Shown here: in pieces, positions 10,611-21,306 of the stretch
Layout: every line of letters starts with the position of its first letter
How positions within the stretch are numbered: position 1 is the stretch's first letter
Assembly: GCA_038030265.1 (NCBI GenBank)
Contig: CM075943.1
Location: forward strand, 44,268,001-44,332,000
Source: Corythucha ciliata
Taxonomy: Eukaryota; Arthropoda; Insecta; Hemiptera; Tingidae
Length of the DNA: 64,000 nucleotides
Reading direction: 5' to 3'
Notes under the pieces: model-generated
The model's database searches: none
What the model was told of the DNA's origin: nothing
The model's input: only the letters and a program-made list of their open reading frames with translations
Program-made: the position numbers and the translations under genes

Positions 10611-11650
10611 CCGAATTTACTCCTAGACAGCTGCCTAGGGGCCCTGGCCTCTGTATAAAATTGGGAAAAAGCGCTAATTAGCTACTAAAATTTGAAAAAA
10701 ACGATAATTCCCGGCTCAAATTGAGAAAAATGACTCATTCACTGATGGGTAAATTAATAAAAACGCTAATTCGCAAAGGTGTCAATGGTAAAGCGGTGGT
10801 GGTGAGAGAAGGGGCTATAATGGGGGCGGGGGATACAATTGAGAAAACGTGCTAATTCACGAATAACGAGTGGAAAAGGCTTAGAAAAACTCAAATTGCC
10901 TGGTGAAATAATGAAAAGTGGTTATAGGGCGCAGAGGGAGGAGTAAGTATAACCAAACCCTACCCCGGGGCCATTGTTTCTCGAAACTCTAGGTTAGGCG
11001 TTTCTCCTTATCGGTAAACCACGCCGGATTTTATCTTATCTAGACGTTGTTAGATAGATATTAGGCAGCGCATTGGACTAGCATTCCAGAGGTTGCGGGT
11101 TCAAATCCCGCCGGGGAACCAGTAATTAATTTATCACTTTAATTAAAAATACCGGCGACAGAATTACCCTTCGTATCTATCTAGAAAAAATGCGTTAATT
11201 CGTAGCTAAAAATGTGAAAAAAATCGCTGAATCGCGGCAAAAATAATCAAAAATGTCTAATTCACGGTGTGAAATTGAGAAAAAGAGCAAATTCGCGGCT
11301 AAAATTGAGAAATATACCTAATCCACGGACCACGGATAATATCGAGAAAAATGCCAATTCACATATGCTAATTCTAATTCAAGAAAACACAATAGTTATC
11401 GTCCTCTTAAGACAACTTCGTTGCTAAAATTTAAAAGCTAAAAGTTGAAAAATTGCTAAATTACGACTAAAATTAATGAAATTGGCTAATTCGTGGTGTA
11501 AAATTGAGAAAAAGCGCTAATTCGCGGTTAATTCATGGCTGAAATTGGGGAAAATCTCTGTTTAGCTAGTAATTAAGGAATAACGCTAATTGATGTCTAA
11601 AGTTAAACTAAAAACGCTAATTCACGGCGGTAAATGAGAAAACTACACTT
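10611..11650 (+). repeat. Family-1 ~30-bp array with a hAT-like left end
   Basis: The stretch begins CAGGGCCGAATTTACTCC, which resembles termini of hAT-type elements. From about 10655 it becomes degenerate tandem units of about 30 bp (GAGAAAAA..GCTAATTC.CGGCTAAAATT). A tRNA-like block interrupts it at 11064-11121. No matching right terminus was found. Confidence 0.6.
11064..11121 (+). pseudogene. tRNA-like 3' part (anticodon arm and T arm)
   Basis: GCGGG-TTCAAAT-CCCGC forms a perfect T arm containing a B-box-like GGTTCAAATCC. It is preceded by an anticodon-like hairpin TGGA-CTAGCAT-TCCA whose loop centre reads AGC (alanine-type). CGGGGAACCA follows like an acceptor 3' side. The matching 5' acceptor and D arm are missing upstream, so this is a truncated tRNA pseudogene or the head of a tRNA-derived SINE, not a working tRNA. 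Confidence 0.55.
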
Positions 11651-11879
11651 CGCGTCTTATTGAGAAAAAGCTAGGGCTTATTCCCGGTAACGGTCGGCCT
11701 TGACCAGCTGGCAGGGGCGTAGGACTTGCACGTGCCAGGTCACTTCCCCCCCCCCCTGAAGTCCTGACTGGTGTATCCTGGCACACATCTCGTACCGCGC
11801 TAGTTCTGTACAGCCAAACTATTAATACAGGCCCTAAAAATGTCAAAAATGAGTATGTTGTTGTACAAAAACAGCTGAA
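11651..11879. other. Array border with G/C tracts
   Basis: It contains CAGGGGCGTAGGACTTGC and a C10-type tract near 11747. The CAGGGGCG word is similar to other element ends in this window (21266, 60408). No gene is recognised. Confidence 0.35.
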
Positions 11880-12270
11880 CTGACAGTTTGAGCCTTGAAA
11901 AGGCTCAACCCCTGAAAATGGCAAAACCAACCATTGCGAACTTAAAAAATGAGCAAACTAACCCGGCTGTGGAATATGTTTAAAACTGACGATTACAGAA
12001 CTCTCAAAATGCCAAAAAATTGACCACTGGCGTTCAAAAAATGGCCTTGAAAATGGCTGAACTTACATTTTGCGACCTAAAGAATAACCCAACTGCCAAT
12101 TCAAGCCCTACTGATGGCTTGACAGACCATTCTTGTTTTAAGAATGACAAAGCTGACTATTTTTTCGTCGGAAAAATGGTAAAATTGACCATTCAAGCTC
12201 TAAAAATGGCCGTACTGATAATCAAACTAGCTATTCGCGTCTTAAAAATGTACAAAATGAATCTGTGAGC
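11880..12270 (+). repeat. Family-2 ~30-bp array
   Basis: Degenerate tandem units built on CTAAAAATGGC.AAACTGAC followed by a TTCGCGCC-like word. This is the same family as the arrays at 33.1-38.7 kb. Open frames across it are products of the repeat. Confidence 0.6.
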
Positions 12271-13607
12271 GCTAAAAAAAAAAAAGGCTTTTTTGATTTT
12301 CGAGGACTAGGCTGCATGAATGAAGTGCCAAAACGGGGGAAAAAACGTGAAAGTTTCATAATAAATATCCTTTCTTTATATGCTTGCCAAATAAAGGTCT
12401 AAACAGAGGCCTTATTCACTAAATTGGGAGCTACCAATGTGACTAAACTTTCTATAGGTGCCGCAGATCTTCGGCCATTACTGTCCTTCACCTACGTCAC
12501 GAGCAGTCCCATCCGCCTTTGCGCTGGACCCAGCGTACATTATTAATTGTTATTGGGTTGTGATTTTTGAGAAATCATAAACTTCAATTTCAAAATTAAC
12601 TTGCTCTGCTGCTCTAGGGTGAGCATTTGGGAGCAAAGGACTGCTGGTGACGTCAGTCTCCACCCCTCCCGTCCGATGGGGGGGGGGGGGTCTGCGGCAC
12701 CAATAGTAAAGTTTAGTCACCTTGGGGAGCTACCAACAAATTATTGCATCGCCAAGCAACCATAATAACGTCCTGTAATCACACGGTTATATCATTTTTA
12801 GCTACACCTTAGCGCCTATTTTGCGGCGCCACGGCCGGCCTAAGTTAGTGAATAAGGCCACCGTGGTGTCCTCTTCCCCCCCGCCCGCCCGCCATCAATC
12901 CTTCCATAGTATGCTGATACGCGGAGAACATGGAGCACACGCATGTTTCTCATTCAGACCAGCTAGCAAACTCCAAACTATGTCAACCACAAGTCACACT
13001 GATCGGAGAAAAAAAAACAAAAACAAAAATAAACTTTCGAGTTTTTATATTAAAATTTTGCTCTAATGGACACAATTTAAAAGTGAAATTTCTCCTTTGT
13101 CAGCCAATATTATGTTCCATTGTTTCGCCTGTGCTTCACCATTTCAGAAAGCCGTGTGAGCTTAATTGATTAATTTTGAGTATTTGAATGAAATCAGACG
13201 ATTATCAACATCAGTGTAGCACTCGCGAAACAAATGGAACGTACCTATTACACCTAAAAAAAAAAAAAAAAAAAAAAATTACAATGAAAAACTTCTACTT
13301 GCGGTAGGTACATGATAAAAGGACAGTAGAAATAAAAAATAAGGCTATGTACACTTAAAAAATAAAGCAATATTTTTCTTTGTAAAGAAATGTTTTTGTC
13401 ATCCATTAAAAAAGAAACGAAAGGCGTCAACAAATTGTCACAAATTGCACCAAGAAACCTTTTTTCTTACTATAACACGCATAGGAAAAACTGATACAAC
13501 CAAGAAACTACAGTTGTTGCTTTTTTTTTTTTTTTCTTGAGTAGGAAATACATTTATGACTTGAGTTTTTGTTAAGAATTAAAAGTTTTTGCTTAGGGAA
13601 CTCATAG
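12271..13607. other. Downstream flank of DNAJC8, no gene recognised
   Basis: It contains a G10 tract near 12679, a poly(A) run at 13255-13277 and several A/T homopolymers. The part next to 13607 would hold the DNAJC8 3' UTR. I could not point to a clear minus-strand AATAAA signal close to the stop. Confidence 0.4.
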
Positions 13608-14713
13608 TTATCTCGTTTCGGCTTTATGTTTGGGAGGTTTGAATGTTTTCATTTTTTTCGTTTTTCCAGGCTTGTCATTGAAGGCTTTCCAACTGTTGAC
13701 ACGATTTTGTCTTGATTCCTACAAATAAAATTGTTTAAAAAACAACTAGGTAACGGTCGTGATGAGCGGGGGTGAAGGGGGGTGATATAGAACCTCGAAA
13801 TTTTTCTGCCACTCTTTATTCATTTTGGCCGCTTCCTCTTCTTCAATTTCAGCCTCTCGCTTCCGTTTCCGTTCTTCCGTGTCGCGAACTTCGAGTTCTC
13901 GCCTTTTTCTTTCCATATCGGCGAACAGTTTCATCGTCATGACGTAGATTGCATGCTTATACTTTTCTGGGTCATCTTCCTCGACTTCACCACCTCGGCC
14001 TTCCTTTTTCTGTCGTTTTCTTTTCTCTTCGATCTGTTTCCAATAAAAAAGATGTGAAATGTGACTACAAGGGCGGAAGATGAAAAGTACAGCGTACCAT
14101 TTGGTCCGTTCGTCCTCGAGCCTCTTCAATCACTTCCATACATCTCTTTCTCGAGTCCTCGTTCTCTAACGTTTTCCACGCTTTGTTTATTACTGAAATT
14201 GAGGTCCATTAATACCATCAATATCGAAGAAAAATTGGTAATTCATTTCCTCACTTTCAAACGCCTGCTGTGCTCGCTCAGCATCATCCTGGTTCTTGTC
14301 AGGATGGACCAAAATTGATAGCTGGTGTAAAAAAAGGGGGGGGGGTGAATATGGTCACTCCGATGTAATAACTATAAAAAAAGTTAGCTCACCCTTCGGT
14401 ATTTCTTTTTGGCATCCTCGATGGACGTCTCCGGTTCAATTTGAAGTACTTCATAGGGATTGAGATTAAAATAAGTGGAACCAGGCCGAAGGAGCCGTTC
14501 AATTTGCTGTTTCGGTGTGAGCACGGAGTCTCGTTTCTCGATTTCTTTCACCTTAAAAACGTTCAGTACGACCCCCCCGGAGGGATACAAAACGTAATCA
14601 AAACCATCAAAATGTCAATAAACTACCTCGGTGTAGAAAGAATTGAAAGCCTCCTCCTTTCGCTCTTCCGGCGGCTCGTTCGACTCACTCGCCGTCATCC
14701 CAGTAGATTCCAT
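13608..14713 (-). CDS. DNAJC8: DnaJ homolog subfamily C member 8
   Basis: This is a J-domain protein of the nucleus, associated in animals with splicing factors. Six coding exons can be joined on the minus strand: 14627-14713, 14393-14551, 14255-14321, 14098-14192, 13794-14033 and 13608-13718 (stop TAA at 13608-13610). They give 252 codons plus stop, against about 253 in the human protein. All introns are 62-75 nt and start GT and end AG. The donor of the last intron (GTTCTA) is weak. Landmarks: EEAFNSFYTEVKEIEKRDSV at the N-terminus, RPGSTYFNLNPYEVLQIEPE leading into the J domain, the J-domain catalytic tripeptide HPD at residues 88-90, EEDDPEKYKHAIYVMTMKLF, and a highly charged K/R/E helix ending EWQKNFE before the basic C-terminal tail. 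The start ATG at 14713 is the first in frame and matches the family N-terminus length. The reading frame is intact across all joins, so the gene is probably functional. Confidence 0.93.
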
Positions 14714-15352
14714 CGTTTTAATTAGACTCAAACCACCGAGAAAACTATTTAACACCGCAGTCAAATTGACGCAACTATTTTTTTAAAATTAAAACACAGC
14801 CAAACCAAGTAAATAAAGACTAATTTCCAACCTTTCACCCGAGAACCTCCTCCTGGTAACGATACTTGCCGCACGGCAGCTGCACCTACTTGAAGGGCAA
14901 GATCAAAATAAAATAATTAATTTTAAATTTATTTTTCCTAGAGAATGGACGAGAGAATTGAACTATTTTTGCATGTTACAATGTAAAATAAATGATGAAT
15001 CAACTTGTCGTTCGTTTATATAATTTAACTCATGGTGGATTTCTTACAAAACACAAATGTGTAAAGGCGATGCCAGATTCTGTGCTTTTTATTCTGTAGG
15101 ACTCTGAGCGAGGGAAAATTAATAGTTTGACCAATAATTTAAGGCAACAAATTAAGTGTTTGATACAGAAAGAATGACTTTTTCGAGCAGGAGCGTAGGT
15201 ACGGGGGGGGTTTAGGGGATAGCCCCCCCCCCAGAGCTACAAGTATACGAAGCAAGGAGCACTACCCAGCTAGCAAGGAGATCCCAGGAATATGCTGTAA
15301 ATATGCTGTCCTACTCCGGAATATCCAAGAGATTTAAGTAATATTATAGGAA
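14714..15352. other. Upstream region of DNAJC8 and repeat border
   Basis: The DNAJC8 5' UTR and promoter must lie just above 14713; no TATA box is obvious. From about 15180 there are G/C tracts (15201 and 15225) and a short piece (15241-15300) sharing AGTATACGAA..GGAGCACTA with 55976-55996 and CAGCTAGCAA with the repeat at 20740-21010. Confidence 0.4.
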
Positions 15353-15639
15353 CAGTGGCGGATCTACGGGGTGGGTTTTGGGGGTTTAAACCCCCCCCCC
15401 CCTAAGAAGATGGAACCGCCAAAAATTTGTTGATAGTCATTCCAGAGATTTCTTCTGATACCTTGCACTTACCAAAGGGCGACTGTTGGAAGGGGATCTG
15501 CACAGAATGATGATTTCTCGACAAATTGGCGATCTTGTGATGGTGAGGCCACCAATCATGGAGGGGGGGGGGCTCCAAAAAGCATAATTAGAGAAAAAGA
15601 ATGGATTTTTAGGTTTCAAAGCGATGATTACCGGCAAAT

Positions 15640-17176
15640 ATTGAGAACAAGCGATCATTTGCCACTTAAATTGGGAAAAATACACCAATTTGAGATATCT
15701 GAAGACAACTACGCTGAAACCAGAGAAAAAACGCCAACTCCAAATTCCTATAGGCCTTTAAGGCAGAAGAAATTGAGAAAGCGTTCTTATGTGCTACTTT
15801 TTGGGCAAGTACGCGGGAGAACGTTAAACAAAAAACGCTAATATCAAATAGCGGCTTTTAGCTTCGAAAAGCGTTGACTCATAGTAGAAAATGAAAATCA
15901 CTAATTCGCGGCTGAAAATGAAAAAAATCACTAATATGTGGCCAAAATTGAGAAAAAGCTGAAGTCCATCGCTCACCTGGCTCAACAATTAATTCTTGAA
16001 AACGCAAAATTCGTGGTTTTTTCGAGGCAACAACAGAAAAAAGCGCAATTGAGAAAAATCGCTATAATTCGCAGCTAAAACTGAGAAAATCTACTAATTC
16101 CGTCCTAAAATTGAAGTAAAACGCTCATTCACAACTAAAATGAGGAAATAAGCCAATACGGGGAACAATTTGAGAAAATTGGCTGAAATTGAGGAAACGC
16201 GGTAATTACTTTGTGACTAAAAAATGAGAAAAAGCGCTTAGATCGCGGAATTGAGAAAAAAAGCTAATTCACGGATACTAGTGATAGAAAAGCCGCTTGT
16301 TCACGGCTAAAACTGAGACAAACCGCTAATTCCCGTCTAAAATTGATGTGAAATGCTCATTTGCAACTAAAATAAAGATAATTAAATATTTAATTCGTGG
16401 CTAATTTTGGCAGAAACAGCTTGTCAGCAGCTAAAATGGACAAATACGCTGCTTTCGGCACAAGCAAGCGCTAATGTGAAGCTAAATTTCAAAGATACGT
16501 TTGATAATTCCGCTTTTTCACGGCTAAAACTGACACAAACGCTAATTCCCGGCTACAATTGGGAAATTGCGTTGATTCAACGGCCAATATAACAAAAGGC
16601 GCTCATTCGCCGAGCTGAAATGGAGATAAACTCAAATTCACGGATTTTGTGAAAATCCTCCAGTTCGAAGCTGAAATTGAGTAAAAGCGGTGATTCAGGC
16701 GTGAAATTATGGAATAATTCACGGTTAAAATTAGGAAATATTGCTCAGCTAAAACAAAGAAAACAAAACGCTAATTCTCTGCTAGAACTGAGGAAACGAG
16801 CGGCTAAAATGGTGATAAGCGCTAATTCGCGTGACTAAGAAGTGAAGAAAAACGCTAAAATTAGAGGAATGAAACGTTAACGCGTGCCTAAAACTGAGAC
16901 AAACCGCTAATTTCCGTCTAAGATGTAGAGGAAGAGCTTATTCGCTGTTGAAGATTCAGTGAATTCGCGGCTAAAGTGGGCAAGAAACGCTTATTCGCCT
17001 CTGAAACGGATAAAAACGATAAATCGCGGATCAATTATAGAAAATCCACTAATTCACGGTTAAAATTGAGGAAATGCGGTGATTCGCGTCTGAAATGGAA
17101 GAAAAACATTCACGGTTAAAATTGAGAAGAAGCACTTAGATCGCGGCAAAAATTGGGGAAAACCGCTAATTCGCGG
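15640..17176 (+). repeat. Family-1 ~30-bp tandem array, plus orientation
   Basis: About fifty degenerate units with the core GCTAATTCGCGGCTAAAATT joined by GAGAAAAA-type A-rich linkers. Unit length varies roughly 27-33 bp. Units at 16256-16340 and 16914-17100 match 60716-60990 almost unit for unit. Confidence 0.85.
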
Positions 17177-17254
17177 TCCAGCCAGCACACTCTTGAATCT
17201 GGACATCTTGCTGGCCTCATCATAGCCCCAATCTCTCAGTTAAGGGCGATTTTT

Positions 17255-17673
17255 GGACTCTACCCGCAAATTAGCGCTTTTCTCAATTTTGGCCGAGTGT
17301 ATCGGTCTTCTCAATTTCAGCCGCAGATTAGCGGTTTTGCCCCACCCCCTTCCATAGCCATAAATTTGCGCATTTTCTCAACTTTAGCAGCAAAGTCGTT
17401 TTTATCCTGAGAGCGATGTTTCTTAGTTATCCACGTTTTCCTCAATTTCAGCAGCATATTACCGATTTTTTAATCTTTTTACCAGGGGATTAGCACTTTC
17501 CTCAGTTTCAGCTGGAAATTAACGTTTTTCTTTAGTGTTTTCCTCAATATTAGCCGCAAAATAGGGGGACTTTTCACGAATTACGATGTTTTTGTTTCAC
17601 CATACGCAATGCATGAGCGACTTTCCTCAGTTTACTCGGGAATTAGCGGTTTCTTCACCTATTGCCACAAATT

Positions 17674-17705
<32 letters not shown>

Positions 17706-18130
17706 CAATTTCAGCCTGAAAAGCTGCCTTCACAATCCGCAAATTGGCGTATATTCAGTTTTTGGTGCGAATAAGAATTTTTCACAATTTCAACCGCGAA
17801 TTAGCGCTTTTTTTAAATTGTAGCGGCGACGCGTCGTAGCGTTTCAAACCTGTGAATTAGCGAATTTTCTCAATTTCAGTCACAAATTGGCGTCTGGCGC
17901 AATTTTAGCTGTAAATTGGCGATTTTTTCCATTCTTAGCCGCGAATTAGCAATTTTCTCAATTTTTAGGCTTAAAATTAACCTTTATCTTAATTTTGACC
18001 AGGCTGATTATTTTATTTTCTAAATATTACCCGCAAATTAGCGGGTTTTCACATTATACCACCGCATTAGCAATTTTATAAAACTTTTATAGATATAGAT
18101 TATTGCTTCTTTTCAGTTCTAGCCGTGAAT
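17255..18130 (-). repeat. Family-1 ~30-bp tandem array, minus orientation
   Basis: The same repeat read inversely (AATTTTAGCCGCGAATTAGC). It includes a T29 run at 17677-17705. The array and its spacer (17177-17254) are the reverse complement of the segment 57070-58025, with shared landmarks such as CGACGCGTCGTAGCGTTTCA near 17825 and its inverse near 57370. Confidence 0.85.
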
Positions 18131-18477
18131 GAGGATGTAACATAAAAAATTAAAATCGCTGGAGACATTTTTTTTCTAAATTGAGAAAAAGCCAATCATT
18201 GGTTCGTATAGAGGCATGTTTGTGACTGAAACTCAGGAAAAAAGAGAGAGATTCATGGTAGAACCCCTCCCAAGATAAAATCCTAGATCCGCCACTGTGT
18301 AGGAATCTCAGGTGCTGAATATTCTCTTTATATAATGTTGCAGTCTGGTTGTAAGGAATTTCAAGAGGAGAATCATAATTATATTCATTCAGATGCAAGT
18401 AGGATCACCTTCATTTTGCAATGCATGGACGGACGAAAGTGTAAAGATGTCCAAAATAATAAATGGAAAACAGAAAC

Positions 18478-18480
<3 letters not shown>

Positions 18481-18514
<34 letters not shown>
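18481..18514. repeat. (TA)n microsatellite
   Basis: A pure TA dinucleotide run of about 34 bp. Confidence 0.95.
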
Positions 18515-18519
<5 letters not shown>

Positions 18520-18852
18520 GAATACGTATTTTCGTCTGTTTGTTGTCAGAAAAAAGACTGCACCAATTGGGTATCGAAACTTGCTCTTCAGGTCTCAGAT
18601 AGGAATTCTAAAGCTAGCGCCCCAACCATCTTTGCGACGCTGTTGGTTGGAAATTCATGTTTCTTTCAGGGTTATGCTGTGAAAAATGTACTAGTTTATT
18701 GAAAAACATCGGTTTTAGCGTTCAATTTGCTGTCCTTAGACATACTTCATGTGTTGTTCCTTGTTTTCTCCCACTTTGCCAGGGTATCACTTCCCCTACC
18801 TGTGTATATATATAGGGTTTTCCTCGCGCTGCTAGTTTCTTTTTCGTCGGTT

Positions 18853-19840
18853 TACAGCAAACATTTGCAACTTTTGACGATGGATTTGGAAAGAGCGCAC
18901 TTTTTTCTGTCAGGAATAGCCATTTTCGATAAAACTCAACTATTTTCTGTGGGCTTGAGAGATGCTCAAAGTTTTGCAAATCGTGGATCTCTAATTTTTC
19001 AAAAAATTCAACCCCCACTTCTCTACTCTAAATCTGAGCGTATCGACATCCCATGGGTCGGAAAAACTTCTTCAATTTGTCCTTTTTAAAATTACTTATG
19101 AACGTTTTTTTAGTTCTTCAACGAGTTTTCGGCAGAAAGGCCATTTCTTGGAAAAAAGAATGATTTTTCTCTTAAAAATCGCTTGTTTCGACCAACCTTA
19201 TCCAAAGTTTTCCTTCGAACCGAATGCGCACTCCCACCAAAATATCAAAAACTGTCGCTCCGGCAGCTGGCTGTCGGCAAGGACTGCGAATTTCAGTGTG
19301 TTTAGCTGTTATTCTACGAAATTAGTGCACTTGATGACTCTACTTGTTGATACCAATTTTTGGCTAAATAATTGCGAATTAACTGAAAACTTCTAAATTC
19401 GCAGTAGAGAAATGCACTCTATCCGACAGCTAGCTGCGGGAGCGACATTTTTTGGACTTTGACTGGCGTACACAGTCCGTCCCGTTCAAGGGAAAACGTT
19501 GGATGGTGCTTTAATGACGTCAATCATGCTAAAAATCACAAAGCTCGTTCAAATGTTGTTGGTCGAAACAAGCGATTTTGAAGAGAAAATAAGCCATTCT
19601 TTATTCTAAGAAATGGTCATTTCTGCCAAAAAATCACTGATTAACTAAAAATACGTTCATGAGTAATTTTAAAAAGGACACATTGGGGAAGTTCTTCCAT
19701 TTGCAAAACTTTGAGCAGCTCACGAGCCCCCAGAAACTGGTTGAATTTTATCGTAAATGGCTAATCCTGACAGAAAAAAATGTGCTGTTTCCGAATCTGT
19801 CATCAAAAGTTGCAAAATGTCAGCTGGAAACTGAGTTATT
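18853..19840. repeat. ~1-kb foldback element with arms of several hundred bp
   Basis: The left arm starts CAGCAAACATTTGCAACTTTTGA and runs through TTTTCGGCAGAAA and ATCGCTTGTTTCGACCAAC (about 19190). The right arm carries the inverse in reverse order: GTCGAAACAAGCGATTTTGA at 19561, then the AAAAAGGACACATTGG block, ending TCAAAAGTTGCAAAATGTCAG near 19825. Inner pairing of GTCGCTCCGGCAGCTGGCTG (19252) with its inverse (about 19427-19446) brings the arms close to the centre. No coding capacity is evident. A third, single-arm relative is at 960-1240. Confidence 0.7.
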
Positions 19841-19879
19841 CCCATTTAATTAAGAAAAGTGACGTGAGTCATTATAAAC

Positions 19880-20006
19880 GTTAGAAAAATCACATCTCGT
19901 AGGGTTTTGATTTTCGGACCATGGTACAAAGGGTGTTTTCGATCACAAATGAGGCCTACTTTCACCCAATTTTTTTTTGTCACGCTTATCCTGTTCCTCC
20001 CTGTAT
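19880..20006 (-). repeat. Fragment of a mariner-type MITE (right end)
   Basis: The end CTCCCTGTA is followed by TA, as in mariner termini. Inside, a CCATGGTAC word and a CACCC block resemble 6649-6800 inverted. Confidence 0.35.
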
Positions 20007-20265
20007 AACATTAGGAACAACTAATCAGATCATACCAAAATTATTTTTCCTAATTTTATGTATTTATTTGTATGTTGAAGGATCGCCTTTTCTTGAAGTT
20101 CACTTCTCCCGCGGGCTATTTTCGACGAGTGAAGCCCAATTCGTCCAATTTGCTTTTTGTTTTTCGACTCGTTTTTTAGTATTTGTTTCACAAAGTATAG
20201 TGCTAAAGCGGACATCATAAGGTATTAATGAATGGAATACCCTGCATTCATAAATTGTTTTCTTA

Positions 20266-20455
20266 GGCCGATCGTCCACTGGAAGCGTTTTTCAAGCGGC
20301 GCTACAACGAGCGTACGTACAAAATGACTTAAATTGAATACACTGCAGCTACGCCTGCAGTGGACGATGACACATTCAATTTGAGTCTTTGGGATGTACG
20401 CTCGTTGTCGCGCGTTGTAGCGCCGCTCGAAAACGCTTCCAGTGGACGACAGACC
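20266..20455. mobile_element. 190-bp palindromic MITE with TTA duplication
   Basis: The left arm (GGCCGATCGTCCACTGGAAG, then CGGCGCTACAACGAGCGTAC) pairs with the right arm (GTACGCTCGTTG, CGTTGTAGCGCCGCTCGAAA, CGCTTCCAGTGGACGACAGACC). TTA occurs at 20263-20265 and 20456-20458. A 3-bp TTA duplication with GG-starting TIRs fits PIF/Harbinger MITEs. This is inferred from end structure only. Confidence 0.65.
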
Positions 20456-20739
20456 TTATTGTTTTCTTTTTTCTTTTCTTTAGATTCGCCGTGTATTGAA
20501 ATTCGTCAAATATGGAAATCTAGTTATTTGTTCCACCTTGAATAACTTTAAAACTTTGTTTTTTGAGCCTCATTGTTGGACCTACGAGGACTGAAAGAAA
20601 GTGATATTTTTGGAATTTTCTGAATTGGTTCCATTAGTTCAGGAATTGCTTTACTATAATATGCTAATAAAATTATATTTAATCACTATGACTATTTTAA
20701 TACCCCCCTCCCAATTTATCCCCTATTCGAATAACCCTT

Positions 20740-21010
20740 GAATATTCCCAGTGAACAACCCATGAACAATACTTGTGGAATATTCTGGGGACTGCCCAAT
20801 TAATATTCGAAGGAATATTATCTGTGATATCCTGGAATATTCCGAATATTCTGGGAGAATATTCATAGCATTTTTTTTTTTAGTGCCATTTTCAAGTTTA
20901 TATCAAATGACGGGAATATATAGGAATATTTTTTTATACTCCCAGGCACATTCGAATCTTCTGGAAAGATATTCCCCTCATATTCTAAGAATATGATTTT
21001 GCTAGTTGGG
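20740..21010. repeat. GAATATTC-rich degenerate repeat
   Basis: Many copies of GGAATATTC/GAATATTCTGG at irregular spacing, ending with TTGCTAGTTGGG. A shorter relative at about 15265-15350 has CAGCTAGCAA followed by GGAATAT words. Its origin is not recognised. Confidence 0.5.
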
Positions 21011-21013
21011 TAG

Positions 21014-21175
21014 TACCATAACGTAACGAAGAGCCCCATAAAATCTCCAAAAATGAGCGTTTCACGTTGAAATTAGGTTTAGCAGATTTTCTGGACATAA
21101 AGCAGCCCGAAAAAGTTCGAGTACGTCCAGCTTTTTTCTTGAACTTTAGACCCAAACGCATTAGTGTACCCCAGG
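21014..21175 (+). repeat. Dispersed repeat, copy 1 (relative at 55996-56155)
   Basis: It shares GAGCCCCATAAAATCTC, GAGCGTTTCACGTTGAA, TTTAGCAGATTTTCTG, AAGCAGCCCGAAAA and GAGTACGTCCAGCTTT in order with 55996-56155, at roughly 90 percent identity by eye. It has no coding frame of note. Confidence 0.75.
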
Positions 21176-21265
21176 CGCGGATCCAGAGTCGGCTCAAGGA
21201 GGGGGCCATGATGCGACCCCATCCTATAATACCACTGCACCTACCAACTCCACATGTTCACACCA

Positions 21266-21306
21266 CAGGGGCGGATCCAGGTCTGAATCCTAGGGGGGGG
21301 GGGGGG
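21266..21306 (+). repeat. hAT-like terminus with poly(G)
   Basis: CAGGGGCGGATCCAGG followed by a G14-type tract. This resembles the CAGTGGCGGATCTA termini at 15353 and 60408, but no partner end was located. Confidence 0.4.

Larger units (their letters stand above)
15353..18297. mobile_element. hAT-like non-autonomous element filled with 30-bp arrays
   Basis: The ends are inverted copies of CAGTGGCGGATCTA (left from 15353, right ending 18297). They are flanked by TATAGGAA (15345-15352) and TGTAGGAA (18298-18305), an 8-bp direct repeat with one mismatch. TIRs starting CAG/CAGTG and 8-bp duplications are hallmarks of the hAT superfamily. The interior has no transposase. It is a ~290-bp left arm with G/C tracts, a plus-oriented ~30-bp array (15640-17176), a unique spacer (17177-17254), and a minus-oriented array (17255-18130). 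A second, truncated copy of the left end and array is at 60408-61130. Confidence 0.75.

Noticed and set aside
13746..14129. A single-exon 127-codon gene on the minus strand
   Set aside because: It is DNAJC8 exon 5 plus intron sequence read through; the six-exon model restores the whole family protein.
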